Shown here: positions 1 to 10,131 of the stretch, in pieces
How the letters are laid out: every line of letters begins with the position of its first letter
Numbering within the stretch: position 1 is the first letter of the stretch
Source of the DNA: Pantoea sp.
Lineage (GTDB): Bacteria; Pseudomonadota; Gammaproteobacteria; Enterobacterales; Enterobacteriaceae
DNA length: 64,000 nt
Reading direction: 5' to 3'
Assembly: GCF_028283705.1 (NCBI RefSeq)
Contig: NZ_JAPWKD010000021.1
Span: 31,369-95,368, forward strand
Notes under the pieces: model-generated
Seen by the model: the letters and a program-made list of their open reading frames with translations, nothing else
The model's database searches: none
Told to the model about the DNA's origin: nothing
Made by a program: the position numbers and the translations under genes

Positions 1-712
<712 letters not shown>

Positions 713-744
713 TCACTCGTTCCGGAAATTTGCCGCGATTATAC

Positions 745-1608
745 CTAAGCCTGACGCCGATCGTACTCCTCAAAGTAATTGACGATACCATCCGCGATGG
801 CGCTGGCAATTTTTCGGCGAAACGCTGGGGTGCCAAGCAACTGCTCCTCATGCGGGTTGGTAATAAAGGAGGTTTCCACCAGCACCGACGGAATCGAGGG
901 TGATTTCAGCACAGCGAACGCCGCCTGCTCAGTGTGCTGGCTGTGCAAATGATGCACCGGACGGATCTGATCCAGCACATGTTTGCCGAGCGTCAGGCTG
1001 TTGCGAATGGTATCGGTCTGTACCAGATCGAACAGGATTTGGTTCAGATACTGATCTTTCTGCGCCACTTCCACTCCGGCGACTTTGTCAGCATCGTTCT
1101 CTTTCTGCGACATATAGCGCGCCATCGCGCTGCTGGCTCCACGATTTGACAGGGCAAACACCGAAGCGCCATTGGCGTCCGGGCTGGTGTAACCATCGGC
1201 GTGAATAGACATGAACAGGTTGGCACCATGCTGATGGGCAATTTCCACCCGCTGATACAGGGGGATAAAGTAATCCGTATCACGCGTCAGGCGGACTTCA
1301 ACCCGGGGATGATCCTGCAACAGCTGGCGCACGTTGTTGGCGATATCCAGCACGATGTGTTTTTCTTCGGAACCTTGTTCGCCAACCGCACCGGAATCAA
1401 TCCCGCCGTGGCCCGGGTCGATCATCACAATACGTTTGCCGTTTTTCGCTGGCGGCGCGGGTTTGTTGTGGCGCGGCAGCAGGTGCAAATCGGCACTCTC
1501 TTCTTTTGCCTGCACCAGACGCGGCGATAGCACCGCCAGCGCCAGTCCGGACAGCAGCAGCTGACGACGATTCGTTAAACGTTTGAGCAGTGAAATTTTT
1601 TTCATCAA
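745..1608 (-). CDS. amiA: N-acetylmuramoyl-L-alanine amidase AmiA
   Basis: Periplasmic zinc amidase that cleaves the stem peptide from MurNAc during daughter-cell separation. 287 residues, near the E. coli length. The N-terminus carries a twin-arginine signal (TNRRQLLLSGLALAVLSP, about residues 12-29), so export is by Tat. The Amidase_3 domain follows: MIDPGHGGIDSGAVG with the first zinc histidine, EKHIVLDIA with the zinc glutamate, MSIHADG with the second histidine, and the C-terminal VLVETSFITNP with the catalytic glutamate. The regulatory helix region (about 150-200, SSAMARYMSQKENDADKVAG) resembles the EnvC-controlled segment of AmiA/B. It is the first gene of amiA-hemF and is divergent from ypeA. 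Confidence 0.96.
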   Translation of the reverse strand: MMKKISLLKRLTNRRQLLLSGLALAVLSPRLVQAKEESADLHLLPRHNKPAPPAKNGKRIVMIDPGHGGIDSGAVGEQGSEEKHIVLDIANNVRQLLQDHPRVEVRLTRDTDYFIPLYQRVEIAHQHGANLFMSIHADGYTSPDANGASVFALSNRGASSAMARYMSQKENDADKVAGVEVAQKDQYLNQILFDLVQTDTIRNSLTLGKHVLDQIRPVHHLHSQHTEQAAFAVLKSPSIPSVLVETSFITNPHEEQLLGTPAFRRKIASAIADGIVNYFEEYDRRQA

Positions 1609-1815
1609 TGAATCCCTGACAGGCTTACCTGAAAAGTGTTATATCGTAACATCCTGACGGGTGCGACCCCGTAACTATTTCAGGGCTTTACTTTGTATTT
1701 CAGGTCGCGAACAGGAATTTCGTCGCTTTTTTCTGCCACTGAACGGTGCGAGGGTTGCGCCCGCTAAAGAATACGTGATAATCAGCGAATTGTGCCTAAC
1801 TGCAGGGTAACGCCG

Positions 1816-2241
1816 ATGGAAATCCGCTCATTCCGCCAGGAAGATTTTGAAGAAGTGATCACGCTCTGGGAGCGTTGCGATCTGTTACGCCCGTGGAATG
1901 ACCCTGAGCTGGACATTGAACGCAAAATGAACCATGACCCGGAACTGTTTCTGGTGGCCGAAGTCGGTGGCGAGGTGGTGGGTACGCTGATGGGCGGCTA
2001 CGATGGTCATCGTGGTGCGGCTTATTATCTGGCGGTGCATCCTGATTATCAGGGGCGTGGCTTTGCCAACGCGCTGATGAATCGTCTGGAAAAGAAACTG
2101 ATTGCGCGCGGCTGCCCGAAAATCCATCTGATGGTGCGTGAAGAGAACGACCAGGTGGTGGCCTTCTATGAAAAGCTCGATTACGAGCCAGTGGATTCAC
2201 TGCTGCTGGGCAAGCGCCTGATTGAAGACCGTGAGTATTAA
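1816..2241 (+). CDS. ypeA: GNAT acetyltransferase YpeA
   Basis: Small cytoplasmic GNAT-fold N-acetyltransferase whose substrate is not established. 141 residues from the ATG at 1816 ([14 protein letters not shown]), the start used by E. coli YpeA; an in-frame ATG at 1792 would add eight residues without a family counterpart. The acetyl-CoA loop is visible as [14 protein letters not shown] (about residues 75-88), and the C-terminal KRLIEDREY matches the E. coli protein. It is divergent from amiA, and its stop codon abuts the GTG start of the next gene, so ypeA and yfeZ are translationally linked. Confidence 0.93.
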   Translation: MEIRSFRQEDFEEVITLWERCDLLRPWNDPELDIERKMNHDPELFLVAEVGGEVVGTLMGGYDGHRGAAYYLAVHPDYQGRGFANALMNRLEKKLIARGCPKIHLMVREENDQVVAFYEKLDYEPVDSLLLGKRLIEDREY

Positions 2242-2703
2242 GTGGTTACGCTGAAATACCCGCCAGAAGAATACGATGCAAAAGGGCAGCTGCGGCTGCC
2301 GTTTCTTTTCTGGCTGATCCTGCTGTTACAGGCACGCACCTGGCTGATTCTGGTGATGGCCGGGGCATCCCGGCAGCAGGGGAATGACCTGCTGGCGTTG
2401 TTCTATCCCGATCGGCAAAGTTTCTGGCTGGGTCTGGCGCTCGGCATTCCGGCGGCTATCGGGCTGCTGCTCACCGGTTATCGTCAACGTTGGCCGCGCC
2501 TGTGGCAAAGCTGGCGTCTGGTACTGAGCCTGTCATTGCTGATTAACCTGTTGTGGCAGGGCGTTAACCTGTTGCAGGGCGCGATGCCCGATTCGCCATT
2601 CCCGCTGCTGCTAACGCTGTTCGACCTGCTGGCGCTGTACTGGCTGCAAACCCATCGACGCCTGTGTGACTGCTTTTTGCCTGAACATCAGCATCACGAA
2701 TAA
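2242..2703 (+). CDS. yfeZ: DUF2919 inner-membrane protein YfeZ
   Basis: Integral membrane protein of unknown function, 153 residues. It starts with GTG directly after the ypeA stop (TAAGTG), and no better start is present. Four hydrophobic segments are visible, at about residues 21-42 (LPFLFWLILLLQARTWLILV), 65-80, 92-110 and 118-135, with a histidine-rich hydrophilic tail (LPEHQHHE). Gene order ypeA-yfeZ-yfeY is the same in E. coli, which is the main support for the name; the family is DUF2919. Confidence 0.83.
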   Translation: MVTLKYPPEEYDAKGQLRLPFLFWLILLLQARTWLILVMAGASRQQGNDLLALFYPDRQSFWLGLALGIPAAIGLLLTGYRQRWPRLWQSWRLVLSLSLLINLLWQGVNLLQGAMPDSPFPLLLTLFDLLALYWLQTHRRLCDCFLPEHQHHE

Positions 2704-2767
2704 ACTTTTTGTCGCTTTGCGACTCCAACAGGCACGCCAAACCGGCAAACAAGATCAAGGAGTTTTC

Positions 2768-3382
2768 ATGAAAGTTGTTCGTCCCGCGCTGCTGGCGACG
2801 GCTCTGGTGCTGGCAGGTTGTGCCAGCTCTGCGTCTTCGGGTTCGGCTGATGAAAGCCACTGGTATAACCCCCTGAGTTACCATTGGTCGGCGCTTAATC
2901 CGCTCAGCTGGTTCGGTGGTTCGTTGATGGTAAGCGAGCAGGGTGTCGCCGGGCTATCCAGTAGCACCGCCATGACGCAAACGGCTATCGATAAAGCGCT
3001 GAATGGCGATTACAAGCTGCGGCAGGGCATGCGCACCCAGAATGGCCAGGTGGTGGAGTTCTGGCAGGCACTGGATGGTGACAAGGTCAAACTGGTGATC
3101 AACGGGCAAAGCAGCGTTGAACGTATTGAGGTACTGGACCCGAGCGCGAAAAGTGCAGACGGCAGCAAAATCGGCGACCCGTTCAGTGCCAAATTCACTA
3201 AGGCGTTTGATAACTGCAAAATGGTGCCGGGTCTCGATAGCCGTGATGTGGAGTGCCGTGCGCCGAATAGCCAGCACATCGCTTATATCTATAGTGGCGA
3301 ATGGCACGGTCCTGAAGGGCTGATGCCGTCGGATGATACGCTGAAAAACTGGAAAATCAGCAAGATCGTCTGGCAACGCTAA
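2768..3382 (+). CDS. yfeY: DUF1131 lipoprotein YfeY
   Basis: Outer-membrane-type lipoprotein, known in E. coli as an RpoE-controlled lipoprotein of unknown function. 204 residues from the ATG at 2768, preceded by AAGGAG. The signal peptide MKVVRPALLATALVLAGC ends in the lipobox LAGC, so Cys18 would be lipidated; the mature protein starts ASSASSGSADES. The rest is soluble, with a WYNPLSYHW segment just after the anchor. A longer reading frame from 2666 overlaps yfeZ and lacks an export signal, so it was not used. I did not find a convincing sigma-E promoter upstream. Confidence 0.9.
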   Translation: MKVVRPALLATALVLAGCASSASSGSADESHWYNPLSYHWSALNPLSWFGGSLMVSEQGVAGLSSSTAMTQTAIDKALNGDYKLRQGMRTQNGQVVEFWQALDGDKVKLVINGQSSVERIEVLDPSAKSADGSKIGDPFSAKFTKAFDNCKMVPGLDSRDVECRAPNSQHIAYIYSGEWHGPEGLMPSDDTLKNWKISKIVWQR

Positions 3383-3483
3383 TCCCTCAAAAAAGTGCGG
3401 TGATACGGGCTATCGCCGCCACTTTCCGGTATGATACGGACGAAAAAAACGCCGTTTAACCCCCATTGCCGGAGAGCATGTCG

Positions 3484-4380
3484 ATGTCTCAATTTCAGAG
3501 CGGGATTCTGCTGGAACACCGCCGTTTCGCCATTTGGCTGGAAGCCCGCGTCACGGGTGATCTCGATGCGCTGCGCCTGGGCAGCAAAACCTTCCTGCAA
3601 CACCTCGATGCACTGCAACAAAAATTCGCTGATGCCGGGTTGGGCGCGGTGATCGCCTTCGGTGATATGCTGTGGCGCGACTTGCAGGGTGCGGATTCTG
3701 CACCAGAACTGAAAGCCTTTAGCGCGCTGGGCAAAGGCATTGCGCCTGCTACGCAGCGTGATTTGCTGATCCATATTCAGTCGCTACGCCACGATGTGAA
3801 CTTCTCTCTGGCGCAGGCTGCGCTGGTAGCGTTTGCCGCTGCTGTCGACATCGAAGAAGAAACCCACGGTTTTCGCTGGGTGGAAGAACGCGATCTCTCC
3901 GGTTTCGTCGATGGCACCGAGAATCCGCAAGGCGAACAGCGTGAGCAGGTAGCGATTATCGCCGCTGGCCCGGATGCAGGTGGCAGCTATGTCTTCACCC
4001 AGCGCTGGGAACATAACCTGAAGCTGTGGAACCGCATGGCAGTTGACAAGCAGGAAGCGGTAATGGGGCGCACCAAGGCGGAGAATGAAGAGATTCCCGG
4101 CGATGAGCGCCCGGTGACCTCGCATCTCAGCCGCGTCGATCTTAAAGAAGAAGGCAAAGGGCTGAAGATTTTGCGTCAGAGCCTGCCTTACGGCACTGCC
4201 AGCGGCACCCATGGTCTGTTCTTTATTGCCTACTGCAATCGCCTGCATAATATTGAACAGCAACTGTTGAGCATGTTTGGTGAGCGTGATGGCAAGATGG
4301 ACGCCATGCTGCGGTTTACCAAACCGGTCACCGGCAGCTACTTTTTTGCTCCATCGCTTGACGTGTTACAGGCGCTGTAA
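3484..4380 (+). CDS. yfeX: Dye-decolourising heme peroxidase YfeX
   Basis: Cytoplasmic DyP-type peroxidase; E. coli YfeX oxidises porphyrinogens and has been proposed to release iron from heme, which is disputed. 298 residues from the ATG at 3484 (MSQFQSGIL), chosen over the ATG at 3478 because GGAG at about 3471-3474 is then spaced 8-9 bases away. Seen: the DyP signature GFVDGTENP (distal Asp), [12 protein letters not shown] with the proximal heme histidine, and [12 protein letters not shown] near the C-terminus. It stands alone, 100 bp after yfeY and upstream of cysP, with a hairpin at its 3' end. Confidence 0.94.
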   Translation: MSQFQSGILLEHRRFAIWLEARVTGDLDALRLGSKTFLQHLDALQQKFADAGLGAVIAFGDMLWRDLQGADSAPELKAFSALGKGIAPATQRDLLIHIQSLRHDVNFSLAQAALVAFAAAVDIEEETHGFRWVEERDLSGFVDGTENPQGEQREQVAIIAAGPDAGGSYVFTQRWEHNLKLWNRMAVDKQEAVMGRTKAENEEIPGDERPVTSHLSRVDLKEEGKGLKILRQSLPYGTASGTHGLFFIAYCNRLHNIEQQLLSMFGERDGKMDAMLRFTKPVTGSYFFAPSLDVLQAL

Positions 4381-4388
4381 TGTCCTCC

Positions 4389-4416
4389 CGGACGGCGGTG
4401 ATGCCGTCCGTTCGTT
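4389..4416 (+). terminator. Hairpin after yfeX
   Basis: Perfect 8-bp stem CGGACGGC/GCCGTCCG with a six-base loop, followed by TTCGTT rather than a clean T-run. A likely weak terminator separating yfeX from the cys operon. Confidence 0.55.
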
Positions 4417-4573
4417 ATCCCGCCAGATGCATATACTTCCCCGTCGTCTTATGCCTTTTTAGACTTTGAAATCAGCAAACGATATATAAAACCGTTACTG
4501 GTTTGCCTCGAGTTATAAATACACTGACAACATCTAATGGCATCAGCCGTAACTCCACATTTCCAGGTGCAGC
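4417..4573 (+). promoter_or_regulatory. cysP promoter region, candidate CysB-controlled
   Basis: An AT-rich 157-bp gap with runs such as GATATATAAAA and GAGTTATAAATACAC before the cysP start codon. In E. coli cysPTWAM is activated by CysB with N-acetylserine from exactly this position. The CysB site is too degenerate to place by eye, so only the region is reported, by analogy. Confidence 0.4.
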
Positions 4574-5590
4574 ATGACACTTCCCGTTTTTAAAAAGTTG
4601 GTTGGCGGTATCGCGCTTTCGCTGGCAATGGCGGGGGCTGTGCAGGCGACAGAGCTGCTCAACAGCTCGTATGACGTCTCGCGCGAACTGTTTGTCGCCC
4701 TGAATGCGCCTTTTGAGCAGCAGTGGGATGCCAGCCATCCGGGTGACAAGCTGACGATTAAACAATCTCATGCCGGTTCATCAAAACAGGCGCTGGCGAT
4801 CCTGCAGGGTTTGCGCGCCGATGTGGTGACTTATAACCAGGTGACGGATGTGCAGGTGCTGCACGATAAAGGTCAGCTGATCCCGGCCGACTGGCAAAGC
4901 CGCCTGCCGAATAACAGCTCGCCGTTTTACTCCACCATGGCGTTCCTGGTGCGTAAGGGCAACCCAAAGAATATTCACGACTGGGCCGATCTGGCACGGG
5001 CTGACGTGAAACTGATTTTCCCGAATCCTAAAACCTCCGGCAATGGCCGCTACACCTATCTGGCCGCCTGGGGCGCTGCGGATCAGGCAGATGGCAAAGA
5101 CCAGGCCAAAACCGAAGCCTTTATGACGCAATTCCTGAAAAACGTCGAAGTGTTTGATACCGGAGGCCGTGGTGCCACCACCACTTTCGCCGAGCGCGGC
5201 CTGGGTGACGTGCTGATTAGCTTCGAGTCAGAAGTGAATAACATCCGTAACCAGTACGCTAAAGATGGCTACGAAGTGATTGTGCCGAAGACTAACATCC
5301 TCGCCGAGTTCCCGGTTGCCTGGGTGGATAAAAACGTCGCGCACAATGGCACGACGGATGCGGCGAAAGCCTATTTGAATTATCTCTACACACCGGAAGC
5401 ACAGAAAATCATTACCAGCTTTTACTATCGTGTGAACAACCCGCAGTTGATGGCAGCCCAGCAGGATCGCTTCCCGCAGACCCGTCTGTTCAATGTCGAT
5501 GAGGCATTTGGTGGCTGGGATAACGTGATGAAAAACCATTTTGCCAGCGGCGCTGAGCTGGACAAATTGCTGGCAGCGGGGCGCGGTTAA
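4574..5590 (+). CDS. cysP: Thiosulfate/sulfate-binding periplasmic protein CysP
   Basis: Periplasmic receptor of the sulfate/thiosulfate ABC importer. 338 residues with a Sec signal peptide ([19 protein letters not shown], cleavage before TELLNSSYD). Seen: [34 protein letters not shown] (oxyanion-binding loop) and [18 protein letters not shown], all typical of CysP/Sbp. First gene of cysPTWAM; its stop overlaps the cysT start by one base (TAATG). No separate sbp gene is visible in the window. Confidence 0.96.
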   Translation: MTLPVFKKLVGGIALSLAMAGAVQATELLNSSYDVSRELFVALNAPFEQQWDASHPGDKLTIKQSHAGSSKQALAILQGLRADVVTYNQVTDVQVLHDKGQLIPADWQSRLPNNSSPFYSTMAFLVRKGNPKNIHDWADLARADVKLIFPNPKTSGNGRYTYLAAWGAADQADGKDQAKTEAFMTQFLKNVEVFDTGGRGATTTFAERGLGDVLISFESEVNNIRNQYAKDGYEVIVPKTNILAEFPVAWVDKNVAHNGTTDAAKAYLNYLYTPEAQKIITSFYYRVNNPQLMAAQQDRFPQTRLFNVDEAFGGWDNVMKNHFASGAELDKLLAAGRG

Positions 5591-6423
5591 TGTTTGCCTC
5601 AACGCAAAAACGGGTACTGCCCGGATTCGGTATCAGCCTCGGTACCAGTCTGCTGTTTACCTGCCTGATTCTGCTGCTGCCGATCAGCGCGTTGCTGATG
5701 CAGCTGTCGAAAATGACGCTGGCGCAGTACTGGGAAGTGATCACCAATCCACAGCTGGTAGCGGCGTATAAAGTGACGCTGCTGTCTGCCGGGGTGGCTT
5801 CCCTCTTCAATGCGGTGTTTGGCATGCTGATGGCGTGGATTCTGACCCGCTATCGCTTTCCTGGCCGTACTCTGCTCGATGGCCTGATGGATTTACCCTT
5901 CGCCCTGCCCACGGCTGTGGCTGGCCTGACGCTGGCGGGTTTGTTCTCGGTTAATGGCTGGTATGGCCAGTGGCTGGCTCAGTTCGATATCAAAGTTTCT
6001 TATACCTGGCTCGGTATCGCGGTGGCGATGGCCTTCACCAGCATTCCGTTTGTGGTGCGTACCGTGCAACCGGTGCTGGAAGAGTTAGGGCCGGAATACG
6101 AAGAAGCTGCCGAAACCCTCGGTGCGACACCGTGGCAGAGCTTCCGCCGCGTGGTGCTGCCAGAAGTGGCTCCTGCGTTGCTGGCCGGGACCGCGCTGTC
6201 GTTTACCCGCAGCCTCGGCGAGTTTGGTGCGGTGATCTTTATCGCCGGTAATATCGCGTGGAAAACGGAAGTGACCTCGCTGATGATTTTTGTGCGTTTG
6301 CAGGAGTTTGATTATCCGGCCGCCAGCGCCATCGCCTCAGTGATCCTTGCCGCCTCGTTGCTGCTGCTGTTCGCCATCAACACCCTGCAAAGCCGCTTTG
6401 GCCGTCGTTTAGGAGGTCACTGA
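5590..6423 (+). CDS. cysT: Sulfate/thiosulfate ABC permease CysT
   Basis: Inner-membrane permease subunit (also called CysU) that pairs with CysW. 277 residues with six predicted membrane segments. The EAA loop that docks on CysA is clear: EEAAETLGATPWQSFRRV (about residues 173-190). The conserved RSLGEFGAVIFIAGN follows. Start and stop overlap the neighbouring genes by one base each, so translation is coupled along the operon. Confidence 0.96.
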   Translation: MFASTQKRVLPGFGISLGTSLLFTCLILLLPISALLMQLSKMTLAQYWEVITNPQLVAAYKVTLLSAGVASLFNAVFGMLMAWILTRYRFPGRTLLDGLMDLPFALPTAVAGLTLAGLFSVNGWYGQWLAQFDIKVSYTWLGIAVAMAFTSIPFVVRTVQPVLEELGPEYEEAAETLGATPWQSFRRVVLPEVAPALLAGTALSFTRSLGEFGAVIFIAGNIAWKTEVTSLMIFVRLQEFDYPAASAIASVILAASLLLLFAINTLQSRFGRRLGGH

Positions 6424-7295
6424 TGGCAGAGATTTCGCAAATCAATCGGGTTGATCGTTCGCCGATTAACTGGGGCAAATGGCTGCTGATTGGCATTGGC
6501 GCGCTGGTTTCCATCATGTTGCTGGTGGTGCCGATGGTCTCCATCTTCTGGGAAGCGCTCAATCAGGGTCTGGGAACTGCCCTCAGCAATCTGAAAGACG
6601 GCGATATGCTGCATGCCATCTGGCTGACGGTGATGGTGGCGTTGATCACCGTGCCGGTTAACCTGGTGTTCGGTACGTTGCTGGCGTGGCTGGTGACGCG
6701 TTTTAACTTCCCTGGCCGCCAGTTGCTGCTGACGCTGTTCGATATTCCTTTTGCCGTCTCCCCGGTGGTCGCTGGCCTGATGTATCTGTTGTTCTGGGGT
6801 ATCAATGGTCCGGCGGGTGGCTGGCTGGATGCGCACAATATCCAGATTATGTTTGCCTGGCCGGGCATGGTGCTGGCGACCATTTTCGTGACCTGTCCGT
6901 TTGTGGTGCGTGAACTGGTGCCAGTCATGCTCAGCCAGGGCAGTAACGAAGATGAAGCCGCGGTGCTGCTAGGCGCATCCGGCTGGCAGATGTTCCGCCG
7001 CGTCACGCTGCCGAATATTCGCTGGGCGTTGTTGTACGGCGTGGTGCTGACCAATGCCCGTACCATCGGCGAATTTGGTGCGGTCTCGGTGGTATCGGGA
7101 TCGATTCGCGGCGAAACCTATACCTTGCCGCTTCAGGTTGAATTACTCCATCAGGACTACAACACCGTTGGCGCATTTACCGCCGCCGCGCTGCTGACCC
7201 TGATGGCGATAGTGACACTGTTTCTGAAAAGCGTGGTGCAGTGGCGTTTAGAGCATCAGCGGAAACGCCAACAGGAGGAAAATCATGAGCATTGA
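6423..7295 (+). CDS. cysW: Sulfate/thiosulfate ABC permease CysW
   Basis: Second permease subunit of the CysTWA importer, 290 residues. The EAA loop [19 protein letters not shown] and the following [14 protein letters not shown] identify the family; about six membrane segments are visible, beginning [19 protein letters not shown]. The C-terminus ([14 protein letters not shown]) is strongly charged and cytoplasmic. It overlaps cysT by one base and cysA by 11 bases, with the cysA ribosome-binding site (AGGAGG) inside its 3' end. Confidence 0.96.
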   Translation: MAEISQINRVDRSPINWGKWLLIGIGALVSIMLLVVPMVSIFWEALNQGLGTALSNLKDGDMLHAIWLTVMVALITVPVNLVFGTLLAWLVTRFNFPGRQLLLTLFDIPFAVSPVVAGLMYLLFWGINGPAGGWLDAHNIQIMFAWPGMVLATIFVTCPFVVRELVPVMLSQGSNEDEAAVLLGASGWQMFRRVTLPNIRWALLYGVVLTNARTIGEFGAVSVVSGSIRGETYTLPLQVELLHQDYNTVGAFTAAALLTLMAIVTLFLKSVVQWRLEHQRKRQQEENHEH

Positions 7296-8373
7296 GATTA
7301 AACAAATTAACAAATCGTTTGGCCGTACACCGGTGTTGAACGATATCTCTCTGGATATTCCTTCCGGCCAGATGGTGGCGCTGCTGGGTCCATCCGGTTC
7401 GGGTAAAACCACGCTGCTGCGTATCATCGCCGGTCTGGAGCATCAGAACAGCGGTCAGATCCAGTTCCACGGTAAAGACGTCAGCCGCCTGCATGCGCGC
7501 GATCGCCAGGTGGGGTTTGTCTTCCAGCACTACGCGCTGTTTCGCCATATGACGGTGTTTGACAACATCGCGTTTGGCCTGACGGTGCTGCCACGCCGCG
7601 AGCGTCCCTCCAGTGCGGAAATCAAACAGCGCGTGACCCGTCTGCTGGAGATGGTGCAGTTGAGTCATCTCGCCAGCCGTTTCCCGGCACAGTTGTCGGG
7701 CGGTCAGAAACAGCGCGTCGCACTGGCGCGTGCGCTGGCCGTAGAACCGCAAATTTTATTGCTGGATGAACCCTTCGGCGCGCTCGATGCCCAGGTGCGT
7801 AAAGAGCTGCGTCGCTGGCTGCGTCAGCTGCACGAAGAACTGAAATTCACCAGCGTGTTCGTCACCCACGATCAGGAAGAAGCGATGGAAGTCGCGGACA
7901 GCGTAGTGGTGATGAGCCAGGGCAATATTGAGCAGGTCGGTACACCGGACGAAGTGTGGCGCGATCCGGCCACCCGCTTCGTGCTGGAGTTCCTCGGTGA
8001 AGTTAACCGCTTTGATGGTGAAGTGCATGGCTCGCAATTCCATGTTGCGGCACATCGCTGGCCGCTGGGCTATACCCCGGCGCATCAGGGCCCGGTAGAG
8101 CTATTCCTGCGTCCGTGGGAGATTGATGTATCGCGCCAGAGCAGCCTGGAGACGCCGCTGCCAGTGCAGGTGCTGGAAGTCAGCCCGCGCGGACATTTCT
8201 GGCAGCTGGTGGTACAACCCGCTGGCTGGCAGAGCGAACCTTTTACCCTGGTGTTTGATGGTGAGCAATCCGCCCCGATTCGCGGTGAACGTTTGTTTGT
8301 TGGCCTGCAACAGGCCCGACTTTACCAGGGCACAACACCGCTGCGCACGGTTGCCTTTGCCGAGAGCGCCTGA
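7285..8373 (+). CDS. cysA: Sulfate/thiosulfate ABC ATPase CysA
   Basis: ATP-hydrolysing subunit of the importer on the cytoplasmic face of the membrane, 362 residues. Walker A is GPSGSGKTT (about residues 35-43), the signature is [15 protein letters not shown], Walker B is [12 protein letters not shown] and the switch histidine is in [17 protein letters not shown]-terminal regulatory domain follows after about residue 235 (FLRPWEIDV). Fourth gene of the operon; a GC-rich hairpin separates it from cysM. Confidence 0.97.
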   Translation: MSIEIKQINKSFGRTPVLNDISLDIPSGQMVALLGPSGSGKTTLLRIIAGLEHQNSGQIQFHGKDVSRLHARDRQVGFVFQHYALFRHMTVFDNIAFGLTVLPRRERPSSAEIKQRVTRLLEMVQLSHLASRFPAQLSGGQKQRVALARALAVEPQILLLDEPFGALDAQVRKELRRWLRQLHEELKFTSVFVTHDQEEAMEVADSVVVMSQGNIEQVGTPDEVWRDPATRFVLEFLGEVNRFDGEVHGSQFHVAAHRWPLGYTPAHQGPVELFLRPWEIDVSRQSSLETPLPVQVLEVSPRGHFWQLVVQPAGWQSEPFTLVFDGEQSAPIRGERLFVGLQQARLYQGTTPLRTVAFAESA

Positions 8374-8390
8374 TATTTTTGACACTCCTT

Positions 8391-8419
8391 CGGGCGGGAC
8401 TTTCCCGCCCGATTTCTTT
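8391..8419 (+). terminator. Hairpin between cysA and cysM
   Basis: A 9-bp stem CGGGCGGGA/TCCCGCCCG with a three-base loop, followed by ATTTCTTT. It lies in the 72-bp cysA-cysM gap and may reduce read-through into cysM or stabilise the upstream mRNA. Confidence 0.6.
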
Positions 8420-8445
8420 GCCCCTCTTTCTCCGGGAATCTGACC

Positions 8446-9327
8446 GTGACCACACTGGAAAATACCATCGGTAATACGCCGTTGATTAAGTTGCAGCGCC
8501 TGACGCCTGACAACGGCAGCGAGATCTGGCTAAAACTGGAAGGTAATAATCCTGCGGGTTCAGTCAAGGATCGTGCCGCCTGGTCGATGATTCATCAGGC
8601 GGAACTGCGTGGTGAAATAAAACCGGGTGATACGCTGATTGAAGCCACCAGTGGCAACACCGGTATCGCGCTTGCGATGATCGCGGCGATGAAAGGCTAT
8701 CGTCTGCGCCTGTTGATGCCGGAAAACATGAGCCAGGAGCGCCAGGACGCGATGCGCGCCTATGGTGCGGAGCTGGTGCTGGTCACACGCGAACAGGGAA
8801 TGGAAGGGGCGCGTGATTTGGCGCAGGAGATGGCGGCACGCGGTGAGGGCAGGGTGTTGGATCAGTTCAATAACCCCGATAATCCTCTCGGCCACTATCT
8901 CACTACCGGCCCGGAAATCTGGCAGCAGAGCCAACAACGCATGACCCATTTCGTCTCCAGCATGGGGACGACAGGCACCATCACTGGCGTGGGCCGCTAT
9001 CTGCGCGAGTCTGCGCCAGCAGTGAAAATTATTGGTTTGCAACCGCAGGAAGGCAGCAGCATTCCCGGTATCCGTCGCTGGCCGAGTGCCTATTTGCCCG
9101 GTATTTTCCGCCCGGAACTGGTGGATGAAGTGATGGATATGACGCAACAGGAAGCGGAAGAGACCATGCGTGCGCTGGCGCGGCGTGAAGGTATTTTCTG
9201 TGGTGTCAGTTCTGGCGGTGCGGTAGCCGGGGCATTGCGTATTGCAGCGGCTCAGCCGGGCAGCGTAGTGGTGGCGATTATTTGTGATCGCGGCGACCGT
9301 TACCTCTCCACCGGTGTTTTCCACTAA
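8446..9327 (+). CDS. cysM: O-acetylserine sulfhydrylase B (cysteine synthase B)
   Basis: PLP enzyme that makes cysteine from O-acetylserine and sulfide, or S-sulfocysteine from thiosulfate. 293 residues from a GTG start. The PLP lysine is Lys41 in NPAGSVKDRAAW, the phosphate loop is TSGNTGIAL, and MGTTGTITGVGRYL follows. The motif REGIFCGVSSGGAVA near the C-terminus is CysM-like. Last gene of the thiosulfate uptake operon, consistent with thiosulfate use; the paralogue cysK is at 14628-15599. Confidence 0.96.
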   Translation: MTTLENTIGNTPLIKLQRLTPDNGSEIWLKLEGNNPAGSVKDRAAWSMIHQAELRGEIKPGDTLIEATSGNTGIALAMIAAMKGYRLRLLMPENMSQERQDAMRAYGAELVLVTREQGMEGARDLAQEMAARGEGRVLDQFNNPDNPLGHYLTTGPEIWQQSQQRMTHFVSSMGTTGTITGVGRYLRESAPAVKIIGLQPQEGSSIPGIRRWPSAYLPGIFRPELVDEVMDMTQQEAEETMRALARREGIFCGVSSGGAVAGALRIAAAQPGSVVVAIICDRGDRYLSTGVFH

Positions 9328-9350
9328 ACTATTCTCTTGCACAAATTCGT

Positions 9351-9375
9351 TGCGCGATAAATCGCGCCGCTACGT
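9351..9375 (+). repeat. REP-like palindromic intergenic element, copy 1
   Basis: 25 bases (TTGCGCGATAAATCGCGCCG followed by CTACG) that occur again, inverted and identical, at 27635-27659. It contains the palindrome GCGCGATaaATCGCGC. It sits in the 123-bp gap between cysM and the two-component genes. Confidence 0.6.
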
Positions 9376-9450
9376 AAGGATCGAGTAAAACCGGCTGCGT
9401 TCGGGACGAACTCAGGACAAAATAGCGGCAATTTTGTACGAGAGATAAAG

Positions 9451-10131
9451 ATGAAAATTCTGCTTGTTGATGACGATTTAGAGCTTGGTACTATGCTGAG
9501 CCAATACCTGATTGCGGAAGGCTTTGATGCACAACTGGTTTTAACCGGAAGTGCCGGAGTTGAAGGTGCGCTTTCAGGCAATTACACCGCCATGATTCTC
9601 GATATCATGCTGCCGGATATGAGTGGAATTGATGTGCTGCGCCAGGTGCGTCAGAACAGCCGTCTGCCGGTGATCATGCTGACGGCCAAAGGCGACAATA
9701 TCGATCGCGTGATTGGTCTGGAGATGGGTGCGGACGATTATGTACCAAAACCCTGCTACCCGCGTGAACTGGTGGCGCGTCTGCGTGCGGTGCTGCGTCG
9801 CTTTGAAGATCAGACGCCGTTGCCCGATAAAAAAGAAGTGCTGCGCTGGGGCGATTTGAGCCTCAATCCCGCTACCCGTATCACCGAATGGCAGGGCAAA
9901 GCTTTTGACCTGACTGCTTCAGAATTCAATCTGCTCGACCTGCTGATGCGTGCTCCGGATCGTGTGGTATCGAAAGATGAACTGTCCGAGAAAGGGCTGG
10001 GCCGTCCGCGTGAAGCTTATGACCGTAGCGTCGATGTGCATATCAGCAATATTCGTCAAAAGCTGGCGGCGTTAACCGCAGACAACGTCAACATTGAAAC
10101 CGTGCGCAGTATTGGTTATCGCATTCGATGA
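9451..10131 (+). CDS. OmpR/CpxR-type response regulator
   Basis: Cytoplasmic transcription factor of a two-component pair, 226 residues. The receiver domain (about 1-115) has the acidic pocket DDD at 7-9, phosphoacceptor Asp51 in ILDIMLPDMSG and Lys100 in DDYVPKP. The C-terminal winged-helix domain (about 130-226) includes DLTASEFNLLDLLM and SVDVHISNIRQKL. It is closest by eye to CpxR (DDYxPKP, the wing segment) but diverged, with a non-CpxR C-terminus. It overlaps its kinase by four bases (ATGA). E. coli has no such pair between cysM and crr. Confidence 0.88.
   Translation: MKILLVDDDLELGTMLSQYLIAEGFDAQLVLTGSAGVEGALSGNYTAMILDIMLPDMSGIDVLRQVRQNSRLPVIMLTAKGDNIDRVIGLEMGADDYVPKPCYPRELVARLRAVLRRFEDQTPLPDKKEVLRWGDLSLNPATRITEWQGKAFDLTASEFNLLDLLMRAPDRVVSKDELSEKGLGRPREAYDRSVDVHISNIRQKLAALTADNVNIETVRSIGYRIR

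Noticed and set aside
2682..2767. Sigma-E promoter for yfeY
   Set aside because: GAAC-like bases are present but no acceptable -10 at the right spacing, so it was not annotated.
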